Assembly (NCBI GenBank): GCA_934476675.1 | Contig: CAKSOE010000003.1 | Coordinates: forward strand, 88,149 to 152,148 | From: an uncultured Clostridia bacterium | Lineage (GTDB): Bacteria; Bacillota; Clostridia; UBA1381 | Direction of reading: 5' to 3' | DNA length: 64,000 bases | Shown here: positions 26,214 through 35,766 of the stretch, one piece after another | How the letters are laid out: the number at the start of each line of letters is the position of its first letter | Numbering within the stretch: the stretch's first letter is position 1 | Notes under the pieces: generated by a model | What the model saw: the letters and a program-made list of their open reading frames with translations, nothing else | Database searches by the model: none | What the model was told of the DNA's origin: nothing | Translations under genes and position numbers: made by a program

Positions 26214-27128
26214 TTAACATTCTTTCCGTAATTTGTTTAATACGTCGGTAAAATAGTCCGGCAGATTTGAAGAAAACGTCATCATTTCTCCCGTTGACGG
26301 ATGCACGAAACCGATTGTCTTTGCATGGAGCAGCTGACCGTTAAGGTTAAATTTCTCTTTTTTTATGCCGTATGTTTTATCACCGACTATACTGTGACCG
26401 ATTGACGCCATATGCACCCTTATCTGATGCGTTCGTCCCGTTTCCAGTATACATTCGACAAGCGTGTAATTTCCGAACCGTTCGACAACCTTAAAATGTG
26501 TTATTGCCTCACGCCCGTCCGCGCGCACAGCCATTTTTTTGCGGTCATTTGCACTTCTGCCAATCGGCTTATTGACAGTGCCGCTATCCTCTTTTATGTT
26601 TCCGTTTACAAGCGCATAGTATTTCCTTACCGCTTTTCTCTCCTTTAACTGCTCGGCAAGTTTTATGTGAGCCTCGTTATTTTTTGCTGCCGCAAGAAGT
26701 CCCGATGTGTCCTTATCTATTCTATGCACAATCCCCGGTCTGATTACTCCGTTTATTGCCGAAAGACCGCCCCTGCAATGGTACAGCAACGCATTTACCA
26801 ATGTTCCGTTTCTGTTTCCGTCGGCAGGGTGAACAACCATTCCCTGCGGCTTATTGACAACAATTACATCATCGTCCTCGTATACGACATCAAGCGGAAT
26901 ATTTTCCGGCTCTGCGCTTAACTCCTCTGCTTCGGGCAGTTCTGCCGATATTTCCTCGCCGCCTTTAAGCTTATAATTCTTGCCTATAAGCTTTTCTCCC
27001 GCCCTCACAAGCTTATCCTCGCACAGCTTGGCGGCATAGCTTCTTGACAGCCCGGAATTTTCGGACAAAAACTTGTCTATTCTTATTCCCTTATCCTCCG
27101 GTTTTGCCGTTAATATCAGCTTTTCCAT
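26214..27128 (-). CDS. RluD family 23S rRNA pseudouridine synthase
   Basis: 304 residues. S4 RNA-binding domain (about 10-70), then the RluA/RluD catalytic domain with the catalytic Asp in the motif HRIDKDTSGLLAAAKN; also VVNKPQGMVVHPADGN and GRTHQIRVHM. Its ATG shares a base with the lspA stop (TAATG), as is usual for this gene pair in Firmicutes. Confidence 0.94.
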   Translation of the reverse strand: MEKLILTAKPEDKGIRIDKFLSENSGLSRSYAAKLCEDKLVRAGEKLIGKNYKLKGGEEISAELPEAEELSAEPENIPLDVVYEDDDVIVVNKPQGMVVHPADGNRNGTLVNALLYHCRGGLSAINGVIRPGIVHRIDKDTSGLLAAAKNNEAHIKLAEQLKERKAVRKYYALVNGNIKEDSGTVNKPIGRSANDRKKMAVRADGREAITHFKVVERFGNYTLVECILETGRTHQIRVHMASIGHSIVGDKTYGIKKEKFNLNGQLLHAKTIGFVHPSTGEMMTFSSNLPDYFTDVLNKLRKEC

Positions 27129-27583
27129 TACGACTGCTCCCTGTCGAAAAATATCATATATATCACCAACAGCGCCGCACCGACGGTTATGGCTATATCG
27201 GCAATATTAAACACCGGAAAATTTATAAATTTAAGGCTTATAAAATCCACCACATATCCGTTTGCGATTCTGTCAATCGCATTTCCCGCCGCACCGGAAA
27301 ACAGCAGTGCAAGAGATGTGCACATCAGCTTGCTTTTCGGTTTTTTTACGATAAAATACACGATAACTCCTATACAGAACAGCGCCGATATTACGCTTAA
27401 AACAGATACCTTTCCGCTGAACATCGAAAATGCCGCGCCTGTGTTTTTAACGTATATAAAATCCGCCAGATACGGTATTTCGCCGAATTTTCCGCCCACT
27501 TCCGCAGCCGAAACAGTGAAAATCTTTGACAATCTGTCAGCAGCAATAATAAGCGCCGCCAAAATGACATATATAACCGTCAT
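27128..27583 (-). CDS. lspA: lipoprotein signal peptidase (signal peptidase II)
   Basis: 151 residues, four membrane helices. The aspartyl protease residues are in the conserved boxes AGNAIDRIANGYVVDFI and FNIADIAIT, with VKNTGAAFSMF between helices. Cleaves the signal peptide of prolipoproteins such as the TlpA-like one at 61120. Start at 27583 behind AAGGAG; the frame is open 26 codons further upstream, but that part overlaps aroB and lacks a good RBS. Confidence 0.95.
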   Translation of the reverse strand: MTVIYVILAALIIAADRLSKIFTVSAAEVGGKFGEIPYLADFIYVKNTGAAFSMFSGKVSVLSVISALFCIGVIVYFIVKKPKSKLMCTSLALLFSGAAGNAIDRIANGYVVDFISLKFINFPVFNIADIAITVGAALLVIYMIFFDREQS

Positions 27584-27605
27584 GTAACTCTTCTCCTTAT
27601 TTTTC

Positions 27606-28691
27606 TTAAAATCCTTTTTCAAGGAAATCCAAAGCGTCATACGCTTCCTTTTGCGACACATCCGTCACCTGTATTACGCTTCCTTTACCGTCCGGCAAAA
27701 CGAATTTAAGCTTTCCGTCAAGTTTTTTCTTGTCGTTTTGCATAAGCTGCCATATTTTTTCGTTATCGTTTACGGTGATACTTGTTTCAAACGAATATCT
27801 TTTAAGAATACTTTTTATTTCCTCAAAAAAGCCGTCCGTTATCAGTCCTCGGTTTAAAGCTATATACGACGCGGCAGCCATACCCAGTCCGACGCACATT
27901 CCGTGTGTTTTTTGAAAATCATACGCGGATTCAACCGCATGACCTATCGTATGCCCGAAGTTAAGGATTGCACGCAAACCGTTTTCCTTTTCATCGTTCA
28001 TAACGACCTCTGCTTTGATTTGACAGTTGATTTTTGCGGTATATATAAGCGTTTCACTGTCAAGCGCCTTGATTTTTTCAAAATTTTCATTCAGATAATC
28101 GAAAAATTCTCCGTTTCTGATAATTCCGTGCTTTATAACCTCGCCCATTCCGGAAATAAATTCACGCTCCGGTAAGGTCTTCAGCGTTCCGACATTAATA
28201 TAAACCATAGACGGCTGATGAAATGCGCCTATCATGTTTTTACTGCCGTTAAAGTCAACTCCTGTTTTTCCGCCAACGGAGCTGTCCGACTGCGCAAGCA
28301 GCGTTGTGGGAATCTGCACAAAGCGTATGCCGCGCATATAAATTGCCGCCGCAAAGCCTGCCATATCTCCGACAACGCCGCCGCCCAATGCGGCAATCAT
28401 GCTTTTGCGGTCAAGTCCGTGCGACATTGCCGCGGCGCATATATCAAGCACCGTCTGCATACCTTTGTTTTCTTCCCCTGCGCAAAATGTGTAAACTTCT
28501 GCGTCATAACCCGCGCCGCAAAGCATGCTTTTCACTTCATCGGCATAGAGCTTTTCGACATTTGTATCGGTGACAATCAGTATTTTCTTCGGCGCGCCGA
28601 TTTCCGATAAAGCACCGCATAAGCCGCCGAAATCCGCCGAAAATTTTATATCATATGAATTTTCGCCCAAATCAACATAAAGCCTGTCCAT
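27606..28691 (-). CDS. aroB: 3-dehydroquinate synthase
   Basis: 361 residues. Second step of the shikimate pathway. NAD-binding GGGVVGDMAGFAAA, IPTTLLAQSDSSVGGKTGVD, EVIKHG, and the zinc ligand region FGHTIGHAVE are all present. Start at 28691 behind GGAAAGGAAAC. It stands alone here without other aro genes, between lspA and tsaD. Confidence 0.96.
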   Translation of the reverse strand: MDRLYVDLGENSYDIKFSADFGGLCGALSEIGAPKKILIVTDTNVEKLYADEVKSMLCGAGYDAEVYTFCAGEENKGMQTVLDICAAAMSHGLDRKSMIAALGGGVVGDMAGFAAAIYMRGIRFVQIPTTLLAQSDSSVGGKTGVDFNGSKNMIGAFHQPSMVYINVGTLKTLPEREFISGMGEVIKHGIIRNGEFFDYLNENFEKIKALDSETLIYTAKINCQIKAEVVMNDEKENGLRAILNFGHTIGHAVESAYDFQKTHGMCVGLGMAAASYIALNRGLITDGFFEEIKSILKRYSFETSITVNDNEKIWQLMQNDKKKLDGKLKFVLPDGKGSVIQVTDVSQKEAYDALDFLEKGF

Positions 28692-28711
28692 ATCAGTTTC
28701 CTTTCCGTATA

Positions 28712-29722
28712 TCAAATCGAAAGCGAAGCAACGGCATTTAACGTCATATCGGCAAAATCACCTTTAAGATAGCCGTAATAGCCTGCACAGGCTATCATTG
28801 CCGCATTGTCCGTGCAAAGTACGGGCGGCGGATACAAAACGTCTATACCGCATTTTTTCGCTTCGTTCGTCATCTTTTCTCTTAAATTCGTATTTGACGC
28901 CACTCCGCCGGCAAGCGTGATTATGCGGCTGTTTTTTATTTTAGCCGCTTCAATCGTATGCGAGCAGAGAACATCCGTTACGGCGTCCTGAAAGCTTGCC
29001 GCAACATCGGCTTTGTTATATTCTTCTCCGCTCTGTTCAAGCTTATGGAGATAATTTATAACAGCCGTTTTAACTCCGCTGAATGAAAAATCAAGAGAAT
29101 TTTCATCCATCTTTACGCGCGGAAATTTTATGCTTTTCGGATTTCCATCTTTTGCAAGCTTATCGATAAGCGGCCCTCCGGGGTATCCGAGTCCGAGAAC
29201 ACGAGCAATCTTATCAAAGGCCTCTCCTGCCGCATCGTCGTGCGTTCTTCCCATAACCTCAAATTCCGTGTAATCCTTAACATTGACTATATGGCTGTGT
29301 CCGCCCGATGCGACAAGACACACAAACGGCGGTTCAAGCAACGGGTGCGCCGCAAAATTTGCGCTTATATGCCCCTTTATATGGTGCACCGGCACAAGCG
29401 GCTTATCCAAAGCATACGCCAGCGCCTTTGCCGTTGAAACGCCCACAAGCAGTGCGCCGATAAGTCCCGGACCGTAGGTTACGGCTATTGCGTCAATATC
29501 CGCAAAGGTCATATCCGCCTGCTTTAACGCTTCGTCAATAACATTATCAATCGTTTCTATGTGACGTCTTGACGCCACCTCCGGCACAACGCCGCCGAAT
29601 TTTTTATGCAGAGCTATCTGCGTATTTATCACGTTTGAAAGTATTTCCCGACCGTTTTTCACCACCGCGGCGGCTGTTTCGTCACAGGAGCTTTCAATTC
29701 CGAGAATATATATATCCTCCAT
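28712..29722 (-). CDS. tsaD: tRNA N6-adenosine threonylcarbamoyltransferase
   Basis: 336 residues. Transfers threonylcarbamoyl to A37 of ANN-decoding tRNAs (t6A). Signature HHIKGH supplies iron ligands, with SGGHS, GVVPEVASRRH, and the ASKHA ATP-binding motifs (GIESSCDETAAAV). Clusters with rimI and the TsaC gene at 30638, the usual t6A neighbourhood. GAGAGGGG precedes the ATG. Confidence 0.97.
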   Translation of the reverse strand: MEDIYILGIESSCDETAAAVVKNGREILSNVINTQIALHKKFGGVVPEVASRRHIETIDNVIDEALKQADMTFADIDAIAVTYGPGLIGALLVGVSTAKALAYALDKPLVPVHHIKGHISANFAAHPLLEPPFVCLVASGGHSHIVNVKDYTEFEVMGRTHDDAAGEAFDKIARVLGLGYPGGPLIDKLAKDGNPKSIKFPRVKMDENSLDFSFSGVKTAVINYLHKLEQSGEEYNKADVAASFQDAVTDVLCSHTIEAAKIKNSRIITLAGGVASNTNLREKMTNEAKKCGIDVLYPPPVLCTDNAAMIACAGYYGYLKGDFADMTLNAVASLSI

Positions 29723-29734
29723 ACTTTTCCCCTC

Positions 29735-30181
29735 TCAGCAGCAGGAAAGCGTTTTTTTCATTATATACGCGTCCTCGTTATTGTCGCTGTAATATTTTTT
29801 TCTTTTGCCTATAATTTCAAATCCGTATTTTTTGTACAGCGCCAGTGCGGCGGTATTGGATACCCTGACTTCAAGAGTTATAATCGACAGTCCGAGCGAT
29901 ACCGATTTATTAATAACCGCACGGAGCAATTCGCCGCCTATACCCTTGCGGCGGTATTTTTCCGTAACCGCAACATTCGTTATATCGCCCTCGCCGCTGA
30001 CATTCCAAAAGCCGGCATAGCCTATACATTCGCCGTCATCTCTTGCGCTGAAATATACGGCAATATCGTTTTTATATTCGTCCTCAAAGGATTTTTCCGA
30101 CCATGGAAGCGCAAAACACTCCCTGTCAATCCTCGCAAAATCACGCCAGTCACCCGACTGCATTTCGTCAATCGTTATCAT
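29735..30181 (-). CDS. rimI: ribosomal-protein-alanine N-acetyltransferase
   Basis: 148 residues, GNAT fold. Acetyl-CoA site VAVTEKYRRKGIGGELL and the C-terminal NTAALALYKKYGFE are clear. The gene overlaps the phosphatase gene upstream by 14 bases and is followed 12 bases later by tsaD, an arrangement common in bacteria. Start supported by AAAGGAAAAGC. Confidence 0.93.
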   Translation of the reverse strand: MITIDEMQSGDWRDFARIDRECFALPWSEKSFEDEYKNDIAVYFSARDDGECIGYAGFWNVSGEGDITNVAVTEKYRRKGIGGELLRAVINKSVSLGLSIITLEVRVSNTAALALYKKYGFEIIGKRKKYYSDNNEDAYIMKKTLSCC

Positions 30182-30623
30182 GCTTTTCCTTTACGGGCAA
30201 TTTTTCCGCAACGTCTACCAATGCGTCATAAATCTCCTGCGCCGTTTCCTTGTATTCCTCCAAATCTCCGCCGTAAGGGTCGGAAATATCGCCCTTTGAA
30301 CCTGAATATTCCAGTAAAGTATACACCTTATCCTTTGCATACTGGGCAATCATCATTTTCTGTCCCTCAGTCATTGTCAGAATAAGATCTGCCTTCTTTA
30401 ACAGCTCCTCCGTTACGGGCTGTGTGCGGTGTTCCGATATGTCAATTCCCATATCACGCATTGCCAGAACCGCATTTTCACTTGCTTTCTGCTCCGGCTC
30501 TGCAAATATTCCCGCGCTTTCAATCAGTACGTCAAGATCGTTTTCAACCGCTATCTTATCCATTATATACGCTGCCATCGGACTTCGGCAGGTATTTCCC
30601 GTGCATACAAATAAAATATTCAT
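30168..30623 (-). CDS. low molecular weight protein tyrosine phosphatase
   Basis: 151 residues. The CX5R loop is at the N-terminus (FVCTGNTCRSPMA, Cys7 and Arg13) and the general-acid Asp is in ISDPYGG. In Gram-positives such enzymes act on phosphotyrosine or phosphoarginine proteins. Its position after the TsaC gene is conserved in many Firmicutes, where the YwlE-type arginine phosphatase occupies this spot. Start set at 30623; ATG at 30629 and GTG at 30632 are also possible behind AGGAGG. Confidence 0.9.
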   Translation of the reverse strand: MNILFVCTGNTCRSPMAAYIMDKIAVENDLDVLIESAGIFAEPEQKASENAVLAMRDMGIDISEHRTQPVTEELLKKADLILTMTEGQKMMIAQYAKDKVYTLLEYSGSKGDISDPYGGDLEEYKETAQEIYDALVDVAEKLPVKEKHDND

Positions 30624-30637
30624 CTGCATCACTCCTC

Positions 30638-31672
30638 CTATACGTGAATAACTTTATTTCCGGCAGACTTATACAGCCTGTTTTTTACTGCCAGACCGTA
30701 GCCGTCCTTTTCGCAAAATTCAGCATAGACATTTTCTATGCCCAAATCGTCAAATTTTCTCAAAGCGGCAAACAAATTCGCCGCATATTCCCTGTTGCTT
30801 TCTCCGGCACTTATCATCACCGCATTGTCATAGTCGCTGCCATACATCGTAAGCACACCGTTTATCGTATCGCTGTGTTCGTTAAGCAGACGCCTGATTT
30901 CCGCCCGAACCTGCTCCTTTTCGCCCTCAACAACCGTAACGTCCGCATCGGGCGCATAGTGCTTATATTTCATTCCCGGGCATTTGGGCTGTTCGTCCGC
31001 GCTCACCGATTTCAAAACGTGCTCGTCCACCGCAATCTGCGGTACAACATTTTTCAGCATATCAAGAGTTATTCCGCCCGGCCTTAAAAGCACGGGGATT
31101 TCTCCCGATGCGTCCACTATGGTCGATTCAACTCCCACGCTGCATTTTCCGCCGTCTATTATAAAATCTATTTTTCCGTTCATATCATGGATTACGTGCT
31201 TAGCCTCGGTAGGGCTTGGCTTTCCCGATATATTTGCGCTCGGTGCGGCAATCGGCGCTCCCGCCGCATTTATAAGCGCGCAGGCTATCCTGTTTTTTGG
31301 AAAACGCACCGCAACCGTATCCATTCCTGCCGTAACCTCGTCCGGTATACAAGTCTTCTTTTTCAGTATCACCGTAAAAGGCCCCGGCATAAACGCGTTT
31401 ATAAGCTTTCTTGCGGTTTCGCTTATATCGCGGCAATACTCGTCAATCTGTTCTTTTTTGCATATGTGAATTATAAGCGGATTATCCGACGGTCTGCCTT
31501 TTGCGGCATATATTTTTTTTGCAGCCGAAGCGTCTGTTGCAGAACCTCCCAAGCCGTATACCGTTTCGGTCGGGAATGCCGCAAGACCTCCGTTTTTCAC
31601 GGCTTGTCCGGCTTTTTCAATAAGGCTGTAATCTATATTCTCCGGATTTATCGCAAAGATTTCCGTTTTCAT
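30638..31672 (-). CDS. threonylcarbamoyl-AMP synthase (TsaC/Sua5 type)
   Basis: 344 residues. Makes threonylcarbamoyl-AMP for t6A. YrdC domain (about 20-200: GLAAFPTETVYGLGG, KGRPSDNPLIIHI, SANISGKPSPT) and a C-terminal Sua5 domain (CPGMKYKHYAP linker, then about 230-344). Start ATG at 31672 shares a base with the pncB stop (TGATG), and GAGGAG lies 11 bases upstream. Partner of tsaD downstream. Confidence 0.95.
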   Translation of the reverse strand: MKTEIFAINPENIDYSLIEKAGQAVKNGGLAAFPTETVYGLGGSATDASAAKKIYAAKGRPSDNPLIIHICKKEQIDEYCRDISETARKLINAFMPGPFTVILKKKTCIPDEVTAGMDTVAVRFPKNRIACALINAAGAPIAAPSANISGKPSPTEAKHVIHDMNGKIDFIIDGGKCSVGVESTIVDASGEIPVLLRPGGITLDMLKNVVPQIAVDEHVLKSVSADEQPKCPGMKYKHYAPDADVTVVEGEKEQVRAEIRRLLNEHSDTINGVLTMYGSDYDNAVMISAGESNREYAANLFAALRKFDDLGIENVYAEFCEKDGYGLAVKNRLYKSAGNKVIHV

Positions 31673-33105
31673 CAATTCATATACTCCTCAAGCATATTAT
31701 ACTTTATTCTCCATAATTTTTCCGACAAATCCACATAATATTTATGCGGATTTTCAAAACGCTTTACCTCGTCCCAAAGTCCGTCAATCTCCAGCGCACA
31801 GTATTCACGCAGAGCGTCTATTCCCGGGTTTTCATAGACGCATTCGCCATGCTTAAATATCGGCTTTAAAAGCGGTCTTGCGTAGAAATTCGTAAGGGTT
31901 TTGCGTTTCCATGTATATTCCGGATCGAAAATCGCATACGGCTTATCGGAATCTATTGTTTCGTCATGAAGCGTAACAACGTCTGCCATTGCCTTTCCTC
32001 CGTCCTTTGAATACAGACGGTAAACCTGTTTAAAGCACGGAGTCGTTATCTTTGACACATTCTCGCTTATTTTGATTTTGGGTATAATTTCTCCGTTTTC
32101 GTTTTCAGTCGCCGCAAGCTTGTACACGCCGCCGAAAACCGATTCCGGCTTTGACGTGATTAGCCTTTCGCCCACACCGAACTGATTTATCTGCGCACCC
32201 TGGAGCAGCATATCGCGTATAATATATTCGTCAAGCGAATTTGACGCAACTATTCCGCAGTCCGGATAGCCGGCTTCATCAAGGATTTTACGGCATTTTT
32301 TAGACAAATATGTTATATCTCCCGAATCTATTCTCACACCCTTAGGACGCTTCCCCATCGGCTTCAACACCTCGTCAAATACCTTTATGGCATTCGGAAG
32401 TCCGGATTTTAAAACATTATACGTATCAATCAGAAACGTGCAGCCGTCGGGATATGTCTGCGCATATGCCTTGAACGCTTCATACTCCGAATCAAACATC
32501 TGTATCCACGAATGAGCCATTGTGCCGAGCGCCGGCACTCCGTAGAGCTTATCCGTAATAGTACACGCCGTTCCGCTGCAGCCGGCAATGTAAGCGGCTC
32601 TTGCACCTGTTATTGCCGCTGCGCTTCCCTGCGCACGCCTTGAGCCGAATTCCATAACCGCTCTGCCATCGCTTGCACGGACTATTCTGTTTGCTTTCGT
32701 AGCGATAAGGCTTTGATGATTGATTGTAAGCAATATCATCGTTTCAACAAACTGCGCCTGGATTACGGGGCCTCGCACCGTTACAATCGGTTCGCCCGGA
32801 AAAATCGGCGTTCCCTCCGGAATTGCCCATACATCACATTCAAACTTAAAGTTTTCGAGATATTCCAAAAATTTTTCGTTAAATATCTTCTTGCTTCTCA
32901 GATATTCTATATCCTCCGCCGTAAAATACAGTTTATTAAGATAATCTATCATCTGCTCCACGCCTGCCATAACGGCAAAGCCGCCGTTGTCCGGCACACG
33001 TCTGAAAAACATATCGAAATACGCTGTTTTGTTTCCGATATTATGCTCAAAAAAGCCGTTAATCATCGTAAATTCATAAAAATCTGTAAGCATTGTCAGG
33101 TTCAT
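31672..33105 (-). CDS. pncB: nicotinate phosphoribosyltransferase
   Basis: 477 residues. Converts nicotinate plus PRPP to nicotinate mononucleotide for NAD salvage. N-terminal LTMLTDFYEFTM, MEFGSRRAQG, GTMAHSWIQMF and the phosphoribosyl-binding GVRIDSGDI are hallmarks of the family's longer Gram-positive form. Starts three bases after the stop of the membrane protein gene upstream, with AAAGGAACGG as RBS inside that gene's end. Confidence 0.95.
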   Translation of the reverse strand: MNLTMLTDFYEFTMINGFFEHNIGNKTAYFDMFFRRVPDNGGFAVMAGVEQMIDYLNKLYFTAEDIEYLRSKKIFNEKFLEYLENFKFECDVWAIPEGTPIFPGEPIVTVRGPVIQAQFVETMILLTINHQSLIATKANRIVRASDGRAVMEFGSRRAQGSAAAITGARAAYIAGCSGTACTITDKLYGVPALGTMAHSWIQMFDSEYEAFKAYAQTYPDGCTFLIDTYNVLKSGLPNAIKVFDEVLKPMGKRPKGVRIDSGDITYLSKKCRKILDEAGYPDCGIVASNSLDEYIIRDMLLQGAQINQFGVGERLITSKPESVFGGVYKLAATENENGEIIPKIKISENVSKITTPCFKQVYRLYSKDGGKAMADVVTLHDETIDSDKPYAIFDPEYTWKRKTLTNFYARPLLKPIFKHGECVYENPGIDALREYCALEIDGLWDEVKRFENPHKYYVDLSEKLWRIKYNMLEEYMN

Positions 33106-33107
33106 AA

Positions 33108-35204
33108 TTACAACCGTTCCTTTCCGTTCTCCGTGCTGTACTTAATTACAGCTCTCACGCCTTTTTTGTTCACAACATTTGTATGCAGAACAAATCCGTC
33201 GCTGTTCATATATCTTTCCATAAATGAATTTCCGGCATACGGGCAGAGCGCCCAATATGCGCCTTTTACGTTAATATCTTCGAGCATATCCAGAGTCGGA
33301 ATAAACACCTTGTCCTCCAGATAGCAATGGTATGCGGTTTTCGACAAATCGTCCGCCAGTCCGCGCGTATAGTTCCAGTAGTGCGCATGGTCGCCGGCAA
33401 CCGAATGTTTTCTGTCGTCATACGAAAGTATAATACTGTTCGTTACGGGCATTATACCCGCCTTTTCTTCCTCCGAAAAGCCGTTCAGAAAATCATTGTT
33501 CAGCCATTCGCGCAGCTCCGAATTTTCCCACAGATTGCTCTTGGAATCAAAGGCACATTCTTTTATTATATCCTGCGTAATCAGAAGTACGCTGTCATCA
33601 TTATACTGCGACACAACCTCCCAGCGTATCGGTTTACCGTTATATGTTCCCAGAACCATTGTTTTTTTAGGCGGCGATATATAAAAGCTGCCTGTAAGGA
33701 GAGAGCCGCACATAAGCGTTATTATGACATTGCGGCGCTTCATTCCGAACATACCGATAATCAGTACCGCAAACAATATGTCTATGCAGTTGGTAAACAA
33801 AAACATATGCTTCGCAATGTCCGCCTCGCCGTTTCCGAGTATCGGCAGCATCAGATTTATCCACAGACCGAGTATCAGTATATTTATTCCGCACAGCATA
33901 TACAGTCTGTTGGGACTTTCTTTTCTTCTGTGGTAAATAAGAAAAATATCCACCAATATTATATATACCGTAAGAACTATGAATACAACATATATCACAA
34001 GCGGATGATACAGGAATTTCAGCGCAACTCTGAGATTGCTCCACATACTCCACCTGTTTGTTATCTCCATAAGCTCCACCGACGAATTTCCTACGCTCGG
34101 CGGACGTATATACGCCGAGTTTTCTATCGAAATACTCAGTTTTTCAACAAAGCGTTTCGGGTGTGTGAGATAGAAAAACAGTATATCCGTTTTTGAAACC
34201 TTGTCGTAAAAGTCCTTTTGGAACTGCTCGCTTTTTATATCTACGGGATATTCGTTTTCCTCCATATATGCGTGAGTGTTCATAAGACACGCATATTTTT
34301 CATCAACGCCCAGTCTTTTTAAATCTGCTCCGGGCGTATCGCTCTCCTTGACTATGCCGAAAAATACCGACTGGTATGTGGTATCGTTCTGCATCCAATC
34401 AGGTATCGATACATATAAGTTTATCATAAACCCGATTGCAACCGCTGCCGAAAACACAACGCTTATTTTAAAAAGCCTGTCCTTTCGCATAATCATTATA
34501 ACAGCCGCCAAAAGGCTGACGATTATCGAATACGGAATATTGGCAAGCTTTGCGCCGGCAAAAAAGTAAAGCGAAACGTAAAAATACATAACCTTCGGAA
34601 TACTCGGACGCTTGTATATCATCATTCCTACGGAAATCAGCATCATAAGCGCCGTATATTGCAGCGGTTCTCCGTAAAAGGAGTTAAAATACAAAATATA
34701 CCCCGCATCGCAGAACACCGCCAGTCCTATAATGAGCGCCGTTATTTTCATCGCGCCGCCCATGTCCTGGAAAAACGTAAAGATACCCCACAGCGCCAGT
34801 GACAGCATAAATATATATATCACCGCAAGCCACACTATATTATATGACGTCTCGTCATGCCCCGTGACGATGTTTGAGAAAAGATTTAAAACCTTTGAAA
34901 GCTTTATTATCTGAAAGTGCGGTGATGAATATATTTCGTCCTCCGTATTTATGGCGCACACCGATTTTACTTTTTCGGTAAGCGTATCGCCCGAAACCGG
35001 CATTTTGTAATTTTGCTTAAAAAGATAGTAGTGGTTTGTATCGTCGGCATAGCTCAGATTTGTACTCAAAAGAACGCGTCTGAAATCGCCGTTGTCGCTC
35101 AGTCCCACATTATCTCCGGCATAGAGTACGATAAAACAAAGTATCATTGCCGCCAATGCGCCGATAATCGGAAATATTCTGTTTTTACGGCTGATGGACT
35201 TCAA
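33108..35204 (-). CDS. polytopic membrane protein, WsfD-like glycan hexose transferase region plus C-terminal DUF6273-like domain
   Basis: 698 residues. The first 510 carry about eleven membrane segments and, after the first, the SDNGDFRRVLLS motif seen in WsfD-type glycan hexose transferases, which use lipid-linked sugar on the outer face. Residues about 530-690 form a soluble domain (IRWEVVSQ, NLWENSELREWLNNDFLN, FIPTLDMLEDI, YWALCPY) like the DUF6273 domain found on many clostridial surface proteins. The combination is unusual. Start taken at the TTG at 35204, seven bases after GGAGG; the longer frame would run through the palindrome upstream. Function assignment is by motif only. Confidence 0.6.
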   Translation of the reverse strand: MKSISRKNRIFPIIGALAAMILCFIVLYAGDNVGLSDNGDFRRVLLSTNLSYADDTNHYYLFKQNYKMPVSGDTLTEKVKSVCAINTEDEIYSSPHFQIIKLSKVLNLFSNIVTGHDETSYNIVWLAVIYIFMLSLALWGIFTFFQDMGGAMKITALIIGLAVFCDAGYILYFNSFYGEPLQYTALMMLISVGMMIYKRPSIPKVMYFYVSLYFFAGAKLANIPYSIIVSLLAAVIMIMRKDRLFKISVVFSAAVAIGFMINLYVSIPDWMQNDTTYQSVFFGIVKESDTPGADLKRLGVDEKYACLMNTHAYMEENEYPVDIKSEQFQKDFYDKVSKTDILFFYLTHPKRFVEKLSISIENSAYIRPPSVGNSSVELMEITNRWSMWSNLRVALKFLYHPLVIYVVFIVLTVYIILVDIFLIYHRRKESPNRLYMLCGINILILGLWINLMLPILGNGEADIAKHMFLFTNCIDILFAVLIIGMFGMKRRNVIITLMCGSLLTGSFYISPPKKTMVLGTYNGKPIRWEVVSQYNDDSVLLITQDIIKECAFDSKSNLWENSELREWLNNDFLNGFSEEEKAGIMPVTNSIILSYDDRKHSVAGDHAHYWNYTRGLADDLSKTAYHCYLEDKVFIPTLDMLEDINVKGAYWALCPYAGNSFMERYMNSDGFVLHTNVVNKKGVRAVIKYSTENGKERL

Positions 35205-35224
35205 TGTATAACCTCCAGTACCAA

Positions 35225-35264
35225 TTTGTGAAAAGGGCGGAAATATTTCCGCCCTTTTCACAAA
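35225..35264. terminator. perfect 40-bp palindrome between yabR-like gene and membrane protein gene
   Basis: TTTGTGAAAAGGGCGGAAAT and its exact reverse complement, with no loop bases. On the plus strand it is followed by CTATATTCGTTTTTG, on the minus strand by no T run beyond the stem. Probably a terminator or attenuator separating the division/sporulation cluster from the genes downstream. Confidence 0.6.
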
Positions 35265-35291
35265 CTATATTCGTTTTTGTAACGCAATTAT

Positions 35292-35741
35292 TCAGAAAGA
35301 AAATCTGCCCTTTCGGCTGTAACCGCCGGAGCGTTTTGAATCGGCATTTTTCTTTAATGTCTGTATTTTCTCGTCGCTGTCCTGCTTGAAACGCGACAGC
35401 TTATCCTCAAAGGACAAATCGGACTCACGGTTAAGGAACAGTTCAACGTCAGCCGGACGCACATTTGTTTCCGAACGGCTGATTTCATATTTTTGCCGCT
35501 GCTTCGGCTGCTGCATTGCTTTTTTAATCGACAGGCTGATTTTGCCGTTGTCGTCGATTTTGATTACCTTCACCTTTACGCTGTCGCCCTTTTTTAAGTG
35601 ATCGTTTATGTCCTTTACATACTCGTCGGATATTTCCGAAATATGTACAAGCCCGGACTGATTTTCTCCAAAGCTTACAAATGCGCCGAATGGCATTATT
35701 CCTACCACTTTACCGTCTAAGATATTTCCTACTGAAACCAT
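35292..35741 (-). CDS. S1 RNA-binding domain protein, YabR/GSP13-like
   Basis: 149 residues. A single S1 domain occupies residues 1-75 (GNILDGKVVGIMPFGAFVSF, LVHISEIS, GDSVKVKVIKID), followed by a basic, disordered tail with RSGGYSRKGRFSF at the end. Relatives bind the ribosome. It follows divIC, as in Bacillus. The nearest RBS (AGGGGG) is about 16 bases from the ATG, longer than usual. Confidence 0.88.
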   Translation of the reverse strand: MVSVGNILDGKVVGIMPFGAFVSFGENQSGLVHISEISDEYVKDINDHLKKGDSVKVKVIKIDDNGKISLSIKKAMQQPKQRQKYEISRSETNVRPADVELFLNRESDLSFEDKLSRFKQDSDEKIQTLKKNADSKRSGGYSRKGRFSF

Positions 35742-35766
35742 ATTTTATTGCTTTTCCCCCTGAATT

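Noticed and set aside
33667..34053. Overlapping frame inside the WsfD-like gene, Cys- and Tyr-rich
   Set aside because: Out-of-frame reading of the membrane protein gene; composition is typical of shadow frames.
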